The position numbers and the translations under genes are program-made. Below, in pieces: positions 15,129-26,640 of a DNA stretch of 64,000 nt. The first letter of the stretch is position 1, and each line of letters begins with the position of its first letter. Origin of the DNA: Paracyclopina nana (lineage: Eukaryota > Arthropoda > Copepoda > Cyclopoida > Cyclopettidae); NCBI GenBank assembly GCA_019096065.1, contig JAGUCH010000003.1, forward strand, positions 11,470,001-11,534,000, written 5' to 3'. The notes below the pieces were generated by a model. It searched no databases, was not told where the DNA came from, and worked only from the letters and a program-made list of their open reading frames with translations.

Positions 15129-18100
15129 CTACTGGTGGGCTTTTCTGGCAATGTGGAGGAAAAATCCGACCCGGTCATCCATCTCCTCGCCGCACATGTT
15201 GCACTTGTACGGGTTTTGGAAGCCATGGTAGCCCATGTGGATGGTGAACATGATCGAGTCCATAAATGCGATTTCGCAGAACTTGCACACATGACTGCCC
15301 GACAGGTTGACCCGTTTGCCCACCGACGAAGCTCGGATGTCCTCGCTCATCATCGCATGGAGGCCGTTGTTGTCACCATTGCCGCCGGCCTCCTTCGCTT
15401 CCTTTCCGGATCCGGACGAGCCGTCCGACTTGACCTCGACATCGTGCAGCTCGTGCTCGTTGCTGTACTCCGAGTGGCCGGAGTTGAGGCTGTCCCGGTC
15501 GTCCGTCGCCGCCATTTTCCGCTCGATTTTGAAGGCCTTCCCCTTGCGCCTGGACTTGTTGGATCCGGTGGTGGAGGGCTGGGATCCGGACTGAGGTCTG
15601 GACGGAATGTTGGACGAGTCCACCAGCTCACCGCCGCTCTTGTTCAGCTGACTCAAATCAAGCGCCCCGGAGCTGGAGTCGGCATCCGGAGCGTGTCCGG
15701 ATGTCTGCGAGGGCTTTTGCTGCTGCTGTTGCACCATTTGCAGGCCTTGCTGACTCAGGTTCTTCACCATGGAGCCAAAGTAGAGCCTGGAGATGAGCTC
15801 CGAGGTCGTGGAGGCCGAGTGCGGCGATTGCGCCTGAGTCGACGAAATTCCGGACGGACTCGGGGTCAAGGAGTGCTTGAGCAGGGGCGCGACCTTCTTC
15901 AAGTACTCCAAGTAGTCCATGGGGCTGTCGGACTTTTCCGCCTTGACCACGTTGGACGAGGAGGGGGCCTCGGCCTCGGACTCTGCTGAGGACGACATTG
16001 GCCGGTCCGTGGAGCGGGAGCGGAACAAGGCCGCCGCGGCCGCCGCGGCCGCGGCCTTGTTGGCATCAGCGTTGATCGCGAGCGGGGATCGGATCTGGAG
16101 GGGGTATTGGGGCAGGGAGATGCTTGGCGGCGGGGGCGAGTCCTGGTCCTTGGTGGCGTGGAGCATCAGGTGGTTCCGGTAGATGTCGTTCGAGACGGTC
16201 TCAAAGTCACAGATGGCGCACTTGAGCTTGCCGTTGAGGTCGTTGTTGCCGTTGAGGCTGCGCCGGTCGTCCTCGTCCATCTCGGACGAGTCGCCCCTGT
16301 ACCCACTTCTGACTGGGGACAGGGCCGAAAAGTCCTCGTTGCTGGATCGACTATACGGGGGCACCTGCAATTAAGCATTATAATTATATACTATAAGGAA
16401 CGATGGCGTCTGTTGCGTAGCACAGTCAGCGCACCCTAGCGTGAAAAGCCGCGTAGTGGATTCACTACAGAGGCAGCTAAATAGCAATTCGAAATTTGCC
16501 CAAAAATTGGCCTTCCCATGGGATTTCTCAAAAATTCGATAAATAATATTTGATCCCTATTACATTTCATGCCACTTCGTTTAAAAAATCAGGCCAATCA
16601 GCAGAAAAAAAGTGGGTAAATGCTAAAGCAGAGTTAAATAATGTTGGCTTTTAAATGGCGCTACCAGATAAAAACTTTTTTATCGCATAATTAGCGATTT
16701 TGGCTGCTTTATGAAAATACTGGCAACTTTTAGCAGCTTTTGAGTGCGTAACCTTAAAATATTTTTTTCACACTTTTCCGTCAAAGCGTCATGCGTTAAC
16801 AGCTGTACTACCTTACAGTGGCGCCATCTAGCATGATAAATTAAGTATATACCTGGGCGACTCGAGTGGGCGAAGACTGAGTGAGTGATTGCATTTGCAT
16901 CTGCATTTGTGCCATGACAAAGGGCGGGAGCAGGGGGAACCTGGGGGCCTGCGGAGTGCCCGCCAGGTCCAACCCGTGGTGGCTGACTGGGCTGCTCGCG
17001 GGGCTCCTGGAGGGCGGGGGGTGCATGCCGTCCTCGGGGCTCAGCCCCGCCGCCCCCGGAATGGGGTTGCCGTCCGCGTCCGTCTTCCTCTTGGGGCCTC
17101 TGCGCGTGCCGTACACATCAATGATTGGCAGGGGGTTGGGAGTGCCGTCCGGATTGAGGACCATGGCGGGCTTGTGTGTGTACTTGCGCAGGTGGAGCTT
17201 GAGGCTGTGGCAGTACTTGGTGGCGTAGTTGCAGTCCGCGCACCGGTACTGGTAGATGTTGGTGTGCGACTTCATGTGCGAGTTGAGCATGGACTTGTTC
17301 ACGCACGTGTAGCTGCAGCTCGGGCACTTGAAGGGCTTCGAGCCGAAGTGGTTGCGCAAGTGGTACTCCAAATGGTGCTTGTACTCCGTCACGAACGGGC
17401 ACTTGGGGCAGTTGAGCATCTTCTCGGGCTTGATGTGCGACTTGGAGTGGCGCCAAAAGTCCTCCTTGGTCACGGCCACGAACTCGCACTGCTTGCACTT
17501 GAAGATCTTCACTTTGCCCTGCGAGTTGATCTTGGGCACGCGGATGCCCTGGTCGTCGTCGAGGTCCTCCGGGGACAAGTTGTGCTCCTCCCGCAGGTGG
17601 GCCTTGTACTCCGGCTCGGATTTCGTGCTGTACTCGCACTTGGGGCACCTACAACGGGATACCAAACAGGCATCATCAGTACATGAAGTGAATGGGCTTG
17701 GATCGACGAGGACATACTGTCCTTGGATCGACTGCAACGGATCGCCCTTGGATAGACTGACATAACTCATAGTCCCTGGATCGACGAGACGGATCGTCCT
17801 TGGATCTACTATGAAGACAGTCCGCGGATCAAAGACACGGATAGTCCTTGGATCGAGTACTATGACTTGACAGGACCTGGGTCGACTAGAACAAACTGTG
17901 CTTGGATAGACTGACAAAACAGACTGTCCCTGCATCATCGAAAAACGGATCGCACTTGGATCGACAGCTAGAACGTGTACTGTATACAATGTTAGAATTC
18001 AACAAAAACTGTTGTTCTATCCATGGACTGTATGTTCTCATAGTCGATCCAAGGACGATCCGTCTTGTCGATCCAAGTTCGTTTTTCTTGTCTAACCAAA

Positions 18101-18871
18101 TACATGTCAGTCCTGGTCTATTGTGTGTTCTGACAGTTGATCCAAGGATGATCCGTCTCGTCGATCTGGGGACTGTCTGTAGTAGTAGTCGATCCAGGGA
18201 TGATCCGTTGTCGATCCAAGGGAATGAATTACAATTATAAGTGAGTACCTGAATTCGTAGTGGTCGTTGACGTGCTCGTTGAACTCCTCGCGACTCGGAG
18301 TGGTGAAGGTGCACAAGTGGCAGTTGAAGAGGGTCGACCCGTCCGGCTGCAGCTGCTCGTTGGAGGCCGTGTCGAGCATCGTGTTGCCGCCGTGCATGGG
18401 CAGGCTCTTGTTGCAGATCTCGCGCAGCCTCTCCAGAGAGTCGTTGGAGGGCCTCGGATGATTGGAGGACTCGTCCTCCTCGGAAGACTTGGTCATCATC
18501 CCCTCTGGCGAGCTGGATTGCTCCTTGGGCGACATGTCGTCCGTGTACTCCCGCGAGTCGTCCAACGTGGTCGACACGTCGCCCGCCCCGCCCCCATAGA
18601 GGGGCGTGTGTGCGAGGAGGCTGACACGCCCCTCGTAGTTGATTCGGAGGCCGTTGTCGGCCTTCCCGCCGTCGATCAGAGGTCTCAAGGGAGAGCTGTA
18701 GGTCCGAGGCTCTCCCGCCCCGCCCGCCTCGCTCCCGCTCAGACTCGTGTTGTGCGGCTCCATGGGCGTGGCAGGCTTGGACGCGTTGTTGGGGGGCGTG
18801 GTCGTCGTGGAGCCCGAATGGGGGAGGAGCGGCTGCGACAACAGTGAATTGGGCAGACAAGCGGAATTCAT
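15129..18871 (-). CDS. hb: Hunchback C2H2 zinc-finger transcription factor
   Basis: Three coding exons, complement(15129..16364, 16853..17648, 18249..18871), give 884 residues with consistent phases. Fingers in order: an N-terminal finger CX2C-X12-HX3H at about 184-204; a second at 209-230; the hunchback four-finger DNA-binding block at about 259-366; then the family-specific block [16 protein letters not shown] just after it. A further finger CAICDF lies near the start of exon 3, and the paired C-terminal fingers ([25 protein letters not shown]) end the protein. Hunchback is a nuclear gap-gene and neuroblast-timing factor; the C-terminal pair is the Ikaros-like dimerisation module. Ala, Gln and Ser runs occur in exon 3. 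The ATG at 18869-18871 has favourable context (ATCAAAATG), and a TTGCAG 16 nt upstream suggests a 5' UTR intron. Confidence 0.96.
17690..18230. repeat. Self-complementary repeat array filling most of hunchback intron 1
   Basis: On the plus strand the left half repeats variants of TTGGATCGACGAGACGGATC and CCTTGGATCG. From about 18040 the same words appear as their complements (GTCGATCCAAGGACGATCCG, GATCCAAG). Units are about 30-40 bp and imperfect. The two halves could pair into a long hairpin in the pre-mRNA. Much of the array is open in more than one frame, which explains the ORF extending from exon 2 to 17989. Confidence 0.8.
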
Positions 18872-20331
18872 TTTGATGGAGGCGCTGCAAAAAATTAATT
18901 TTTTTTTTTTTACTAAATACGCTCAGCTTTGGTGTCATTTTGGGACAAGACGGAAATCGGCTTACTTCATGACACTCATGACACTACTGTTCTTTGGCAC
19001 AATAATTCTGTTTTTATGGTTTTTTCGGCACAGCCACTGTTCGATTGTGTTAAGCTCTCTGACTAGTTGACATATTGTTGCGTTGGTCAAACGTAAAACG
19101 TAACTGACTGCCGTGATTCGTTTTCGTTTTTGGGCACGAAATAAGCGGCTTTTTAGCCGCTCGATCGTACGTCGCGCCCCCAAGGGTATATATATATACA
19201 TATTGAAAAAGTTACCCACCCCCGCGCGGTGATCACGTCAAAATCCTCGCTGATTCTCGCGTCCTTTCGAACGGCGCGCGGGGGACCAAAACGCGGCTTT
19301 CCACCCCCGTCTCGACGAATTACTACAACCAGGAAATGGATGGAAACAAACATTTGGTAGCATTGCCCATATCGCCAAACAGGCTCTCGCAAATCGCGTG
19401 CGTCTTTTGCATGATCATAATATTGCGCATTTGCGGTTGCAATTTGCCCGAAGAATACATTTCAAAATGCTAATTTTCTCCAAATATCCTGCTCGCATGA
19501 AGAAAGTGATGCTAAGAACCGCGAGGTCGCTCGGCGAGCGGGTGAGCCTACCAAAACAACAAATCTCAGACATCTCAGATTTTCAGCTTTTTTTAAAAAG
19601 CGACGCAACAGTTTCCATCATCGAAAAGCGAAGTGGAGGACAAAAGGTCATATTTTAGCATTTTGGTCAATCTCGACATATTTTTTCTGCAGCTGTCCAT
19701 CTCATTTCTGGCTTGGCCAAGCTCGCAATGAAAGAGAGCCAAAAAACGAGGGAATATGTTGTGGAGTAGCCTGTGATATATTGAATCCTGTCGAAGCGTT
19801 GACCGTGGTCAGTGCCACTGTGCACTACCCCATTATCGAGCAGTTCCATGTGTGTGCGTGCACTGCAAAACACCCCCGGGGCTTCGCACAGAGCTTTCGT
19901 TACAGCTGCTCTCCTTAGCTATGACTGGACTATGACTGACCAAGCATTTCGGCTAATATACATAATGGACAATATCTAATTGAGAACCGGGTGGCTCCGC
20001 TCTTTTTTATGGCGCCAAAAATGAAGACGCGTCATTGGAGCGGCCTTCATGGTCAACGAAAGCTCTTAAAGTCGACAAAGGCGTCAAGGTCATATCATAT
20101 AGACATTTTAATGGCGTGACCGGACGGCCAAAGTTTTTAAAAAAATCGAATCGTTTTCTTTGAATGAAGCGTTTTTCATAGAAGTGTAAACTACTTTTGA
20201 TCAGATCCTTTGTGATCGGTTTCTATGAATGTGGACACCATTAGCGCGCGTGCGCTAATATGTAACAAATGGGTCACCCTGTATTTTTGGTCCCTTTTTC
20301 ATCATTGATCCATGACGGCAAAAACTGACCG

Positions 20332-20355
20332 TCAGCAGCAGCAGCAGCAGCAGCA
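20332..20355. repeat. (CAG)n microsatellite
   Basis: About eight perfect CAG units outside any recognised exon. Confidence 0.8.
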
Positions 20356-20813
20356 AATGCTACAACACATCGAAATGATGCTTCATCTTCGATGCTTATT
20401 TTTCCAGCCAAGTTCATTACTGTGGAAAAACATCTTTTTGTGGACATATGTATTCCACATGTGGACGCATATCTAGCTGACCGCTTCGCTAGAAGTGTAA
20501 ACCCCTTCCCCTTTTTTTCTAGCCGTAGTAAATGTCTGGAGCAACGTCTATTTTCGACCCCTGTGTCAATTTAGGATGACCCTCCGAGACGGCTCGAATT
20601 GCAATGGAGAAAAAACGGAATTTGAATATCCACCGAAGCAGCAGCTGCCCCCGAGTACGTGGTGGCGAAAATTGACAATGGCTACCATTTTGACCTATTC
20701 AGTACTCAATATTCAGACTTGACCCGGCCATTGGATTTTTTGTGGAGTAGCATAAATGCTAGGCCGCTCGATCTCATAAGGAATAGCTAAGCAAGCGTAC
20801 AAAAGCGAAGCTA

Positions 20814-21016
20814 GGGCCTGTTCACCTGCTTATTATGACCGTTAATATGCGAAAATTAAAACAACAGCTGAAAAAGGTCAAAAATGAAATGATGGCCTCA
20901 TCAGGAATTGGCTGAAAAGGCCGGTTGCGGCTTAAACAAAACGCTGTAAAAATAGCGAAAAAATGCTTGAAAATTGGTCATTAGTTTTCTGTGCTATTTG
21001 GCAGGTGAACAGGGCC
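20814..21016. mobile_element. Harbinger-like MITE, family C, copy 1
   Basis: A 203-bp element with 16-bp inverted ends: GGGCCTGTTCACCTGC on the left, and on the right the complement of GGCCCTGTTCACCTGC. It is flanked by CTA on both sides (20811-20813 and 21017-21019), a 3-bp duplication. A second copy is at 51442-51663. GGSCCTGTTCAC-type ends with 3-bp duplications are typical of PIF/Harbinger elements; that assignment is inferred. Confidence 0.8.
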
Positions 21017-21144
21017 CTAAAGCAAATCGGCTGGTTTTTGCCAAGTTATACCAGTTATTTCGCTCTCAACATTTAAAAGTGCTTTGCTTGAAATGTTGAG
21101 CTCTTTTTTGTACTATTTTCACCTTAGCTTAGCTTTTCCGGCAA

Positions 21145-21159
21145 TATGAGAACGAGCCA
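21145..21159. repeat. Isolated family A terminus
   Basis: AATATGAGAACGAGC matches the right end of the 81-479 element. It is preceded by a GCTTAGCTTTTC stretch, as in other copies. No matching left end was found nearby, so this is probably a truncated copy. Confidence 0.45.
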
Positions 21160-24100
21160 TGATAAACACGCAGAGTTATCTCGAGACAAAAAAGACTGTC
21201 ATATCTTCTTCTTCTCCCCCTTTGAAGCACGACATGTATACTAAAACGAGAGCGTAAACACCAAACTCGTTTTCTTTAAAAACCCTCTTTTTTCCCACAC
21301 AAAGTGGGTTTTTTTACAGGGGGGGAGGAGCGGCAACAAGTGCTTTCCCATATCATGATCGTGTCATAATAGAGTGTGGGGGGGTGAAAAAAAACGCGGA
21401 CGACGAAAAAAGTGCCATAATAATGGTAGCATTATGGTGGATTGAGTATACGCGTGTGGAGCATCTGCAAGTTTCGGGCGTCAAAGGCTCGTGGGGGTAA
21501 TCCTACAAAAGCGTCCAATGATTTTTGCTGCTGCCCCCGCCGACAAATGAATAAAATTTCCGGGGAATCATCGATTTGGTCAGCTCTGGTCATTTTTCGA
21601 ACGGAAAATCCATTGTAGCTGCCAATGCTGCTGGGGCAGCTGTCGACGTCGTCGTCGTTTGGAGCAGCTCGCGCAAAAAGATTCCGTACTGGTGACAATA
21701 GAAACTACTTTTGTGGCAGATGTAGATTTTTCTATGAAAATGCGCGTGCGTTTCCGTGTTTCTCGTTTTTAACTTTTTGGTGGAGCAAATGCTAAAAACG
21801 AAGCCAAAAATCAGTTGGCTTTTTGGGGCTCTCTTTGTGCCATTGCTATTAGTCAAATACGCCAATTTATGGCTCATGCATGATTTGGATGGGACAAAAC
21901 GGGGACGAAAAAAGTCATCTGCCACCGCATGGGTTTCCAAAGTGGCACTCTTTGACGAAAAATGTCTGGCTTTTCAAAAAAAAGTGAAGCCTTTCGGCGC
22001 CTTCTCATTTAAAAATGCTAACGCAATTCAAAGCTCCTTTATTTAATGCGGCGTTCATCTCTTAACATGGGGCAATTCTTGCCTTCAACGCCTTTTTCCC
22101 TAGGCGGATAAATCAAGCACTCAGGCATATTACTGATTCTCGAAAGATGATTTTTTTTAAATTCATGACATTTTTAATGTGAAAAAATGCTCCTTTGAAC
22201 GAAAATGACTGGGGTGACGTAGATGAACGCTACATTAAAGCGAGGAAATGACTTTGATTGGCCACCTTTCAATTTTTGGGACGGAAGTAAAAGCAGCGTA
22301 GAAAATAGAGAGATGTTATTTTGAAAGGGCACGTGCCACCTTTTTCCGCGTTGTTGCTTAAAATAGCCTTTCGGGGCAGCTGACAACGGCGAAATTTGTT
22401 TGTCCACGAATCATCAATAATAAAAGGGTTCATATAGACTACTACTACTCGCGCGGTGACCGGCGCGCGCATGCCGTAAACAAGTTGAGCCGCTTCCGAG
22501 TTGCTGTTGTTTTTCCTGGTTCAAAGTTTTTCAGAACCGCGGAAGTAGCCGATGTTTACCACAGAATTGGTTATTTCCGACGACCGTATATTAAAAAATC
22601 GGCCGAGGAAAAAACAAGTCAATTTTTCAGCATTTCTGACCATCAACGCGTGAAATCTGGCGGAAAACAAGTTTGTTATCATGCCTGTGTGTGTATACAC
22701 AAAAAGTCGCACAAAGAAAATTGGCATGGCTCGGTGCATTCTTTTTTTGCACTGGCTGCAGTTTCCCCACCGGGGGAAAAATGCACGGCATTTTGGCACC
22801 GGCTTAACAAGCGCTAATGAGGAAGACTGAAAAGCTGAAAAACTGAAAAAAAGGCAGAGTCTCGCGCGAGCTCCTTTGTTCCGCGCGTTGAACTCACTTT
22901 CCCTTTTTTAACGCGCGACGCGCGCGACTCTCCGCTATTTTTAGCGCAAGCAAAAAAGCATTCGAGTCGCGCAACCTTGCCGCCTTTTTTAGCCGCCTTT
23001 TTTAGAAAGCCACTCAATCTCTTGATGTAACGAAACAATGGCGACCATTAGGAAAATCTTTTTCGACGAAGGACGTTGTTTAGCAGGTGACGCGCGGTGG
23101 AACATTATTATATAGCTGGTTTTTGTTAGCAGCGAAATTGACCGACAAAAAGGCAGCAGCCAAAATACGTTGGAAAAATGGCTCATTTTTGTTGCTAGCT
23201 CGTTGTGAGGTCGCCTTTTTGGACGGTGTGAATCGGGATTAAAGAATTTCTCCTTTGCAAAGAAAGAATACAAATCTTCTTTTTGCCACTGAACGGAAAT
23301 TAATAATCCGTGACTGCTGGCACCAGCGTCAGTTGATTACGAGGCTGTTTTTTCTGACAAATACAAAAATTGCGGAATTTTTCGCCCCCCCCCCGAAAGC
23401 CTCGAGGCTGCATGCAGGTGTCTCTTCCCAATGGAACCGGTTGACACCCTGGTCGTAAAAATTGCAAAATTACTGCTCTCGTTTACGACTGCGTAAACAT
23501 AGAAAACAATCATAAAAGTTTACGAGGATTTCCTCAATTGAAAAGTAGTAAGAAGTTTTGGGCCGCACGTATAAGGTGAAATCGCGTGTTTTCATCAAAG
23601 CGGGTCAACTCTCTTGGCAGGAATTCGAAAGTTTGGTAGTAGTGGCGTCGTCAAAAAACCGGCCTGCCTAATGCTGCTCAAGAAGAAGAAGAAGTTAACG
23701 GGAACTTGAGCTCACCTCCACCGAGAAACAGGTCAAAGTGCTCAAAGGCTGTGTGTATTCCATACCTGAAAAGCCTACAGGCAATAACCCCGATTTTTTG
23801 TGCATCTCGGCTGCAAATGCGTGCATGCGTGGGAGGTGAAATCGGCGACAACCACCGGCCTCAAAAATTCCGCTATATACTACGTTTTCTCCGAGAAAAT
23901 GCCTTTTCAAAAATGTCCATTGTTGCCGAAACGGCAGAATGCAAAATGCTCGAAGAAAAGGATTCCAATAATAATAAACGGCCATTTTTTAATGGGTTTT
24001 CAACGACTGCCAATTAGCGGCTACTTTGATCATGCCCTATTATAAACCGTTTTTTGCAGATAGGGCAGTAGTATTTTGACGGAATACGAACCACATGTCT

Positions 24101-26377
24101 CATCGGGGAAAGAGGCCGTGCTCCAGTTTTTAGCGGATTATCCGCTTGCGCGCGCACTTCGACTACATACTTATCGAGCTAATTAAATCAGCTAATTACG
24201 TCAACGTGGCTAAAAACAACATGTAGCCACGAACAACGGATATGCCAAGCTTGACCCTTTTTAACCGATTTTTCCGTAAGAGCTAGCGGAAGCTCTCTTC
24301 ATAATAATGACGTTAACCCTTTGGGCCAAAGAGAAAGCCGCTGCGTGCATGTAGGATGCAGTACGCAATGCATTGGCACCCCTAGAAAGCCGCATTAAAA
24401 ATAGTAAAAACAATGCCACCAAGCTACGTGCTCCGCAGTCTCGTCGACTTGTTTGCCCACCGCGCGATAACGAGTCAATGGCCTTTGCCACCGGCTCAAC
24501 TCATGGCCTTTTCTCGTGGGAAAATGGCGAGCGGCTCGGCTGCGAAACGCTCGCCTTTTTTCCACCCCTTTTTTTAATGGTTTCAAATGCAATTGAACTG
24601 ATGAGCGACTCGCTCGTTTTACATTTCTCGTGTATTTCAATAGTATTCGTTGTTGTTCACCTATGAAAAGCACCGCGAGGTCGCTGTACGTGGTCTTGAT
24701 TTTCTTCCTCCTTTTTTCTTGGCAGATTATTGTGGATTACCTGGCCCACCTTGGCTGCTACCGCGACGACAGTTCACTGCAAAAAAGAAAGAAACTGCTG
24801 CTACACTAGCTCCTCCACGGTGGACTAGGGCAGCACGGTACAACTCACGGGCACGCAAAAACTACCCCCACCCTCACTCGCGGAATATATACACCGTGTC
24901 CCAACGATTCTAGCTCAAGAGCAACAGCCTTTTTACGCCCTTCCGGGTTAAGGCCCGGCCTTTCCTCTTTAGCCTTTTTGAACAAAGTCCCAAGGGACTG
25001 AATCCTGGGCTACTCAAAAAAGGGATTGCCTTGACTAGAAGGCCATTTTTTGGACTTTAAGGCCCATTTTAAGTGAAAACACGGATTGCTTCGAGGGGCG
25101 CGCGGGGCTTTCTTTTTGCTTTTTTTCTACGAATTAAAGCGTTTTGGGTAAGGTTTATTTTTTAGGGGGCCGGCTGAAGGCTCGGGGACACGATCTCACC
25201 CCCTTAGGATGAAAAAGGCTGGCGTAGCCGGTGCGACATCGCTGGCCTCCCTCCCACCCTCCCTCCCCCGCACGCACGTACGTACCACGTATTCCGTGTG
25301 TCCGCAGACGAGCGCGCGTGGGTAAACGCGCGAGGGGAAGGAAGGGAGAGAGGAAAAATCGTAGAGACTTCTTTAGCCTACCCCCTTCATGCCCTGCCCT
25401 CAGGCTACGTAGCACACCTCCTTGGTGGAGGAAAACTTGCATGCATCATGCATGTGCGGCCTGCTGCGGCTGCGGCTGCGGGCCGGCTTTGCAGGGGCAC
25501 TTTTTCCAATCAAGTTGAAGCCAACCGCACATTGACTGCGTTTTCCCTGCAAAACTGCAAAAAATGACCGGGGTTGAAGAAGAAAGCTGCTCTTTTCACT
25601 TCCTGGCAGTGAAATTCCTCTTTTTGAATTGTACAAGAATTGTACCTGCATTTGCAGTACGTAGCAATCGCGTCCGTTGCTGCACACACTGCTGTTTAGT
25701 GCTCAGCAGTAGTGGACGCGCATGTTCTATGTCGAGCATGTGAACGGCCAACTCTTGTGTGTGTGGCATTGCTAATGCAAATGCGCAAAGAAAGAAGGGT
25801 GAGCACTCGCGAACTGCAGCACTACGTTTCCACAGACTTCCTTAATCCCAACATTTCTTGAATTAATTTCAAAAAGGCATTTTTTACACTCAGATCATGG
25901 AATGGAAAAGTCCATCCAAGAAAATGGCTGCTACTTTCGAAATACGTTTTTTAAGCTCAGCAAGCCTCTTTTAAAAAGCTAAGCAAGGCTTTTTGAAGTT
26001 AAGCAAGGCGTCTCTATAAGATGTACTGATGTAGGCGAGACCCTCGTCGTGTATTCAGCAAAAAACTGCTTACAAAATTGCCTTGACTAAAAATGCAGAT
26101 GGCGAGGGTCCGGTGAAAAGTAGCTACAATGCAGCTGCAAAACAACGGCAAAGGGTAGGCTGCTGCTGCTGCTGCTGCAGCCAAACAACATCCGCCATTG
26201 TAAAACAAGAAGGCATCGAAGGATTGCAATAGCATGTGTTGCGCATGCAGCAAATGTACAGCAGTAAATAATGCACCCTCATGTTTTTCATCTCCGCTCT
26301 TTGATGAGAGCCATCAAAACGATAGGCAATCAAACTTTCGAAAAGATACCGACGGGCCACCCAAATACAATTGCCTG

Positions 26378-26390
26378 CATACGTAGTATA
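26378..26390. repeat. 13-bp word CATACGTAGTATA, copy 2
   Basis: Exact match to 11194-11206 and 59678-59690; followed by TATAAATTATAG. Confidence 0.4.
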
Positions 26391-26640
26391 TAAATTATAG
26401 GGCCAATTTCCACACGCTGCAGTAATAGAGTCAAGTGCTTTTTGACCTTTTCTCCCTTGCTGTTTACACGCTCGGCTTCTTCGGCTTTTTGGTAGCACAG
26501 CTAGCTCGCTAACTAAACAAGACAAGTCGTTCAACTCTGCAATCTTTGCGTTATTATTCAGCTCTAAATGTACACACACACACAGAAGCTGGGCAAGGGT
26601 GAAACTGCTACTATGGGAAAACGTCGTCGTTTTTTCGTCA

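Larger units (their letters stand above)
18872..26640. other. Long non-coding region upstream of hunchback
   Basis: About 7.8 kb between the hunchback ATG and the ryanodine receptor stop. It probably holds hunchback 5' UTR exons, promoter(s) and enhancers plus the ryanodine receptor 3' UTR. It contains a (CAG)n tract at 20332-20355, a MITE at 20814-21016, a family A end at about 21145-21159, a GC-rich CG-containing stretch near 25230-25340 that could be a promoter, and a CTG run near 26160. Many short frames exist, but none shows a domain, phase-matched splice sites or a recognisable motif. Confidence 0.5.

Noticed and set aside
17649-18248. Open frames through the hunchback intron suggesting a longer exon 2 or a retained intron
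   Set aside because: The donor at 18248 and acceptor at 17649 join in phase and restore a finger pair (HYEF-RCPKCEY). Reading through from exon 1 meets a stop after about 48 codons, and the intron is repeat-derived.
25155-25567. Several overlapping GC-rich frames on both strands
   Set aside because: The open frames reflect a CG-rich stretch with few stops; proteins are Arg/Pro/Ser low complexity with no motif. More likely a promoter region.
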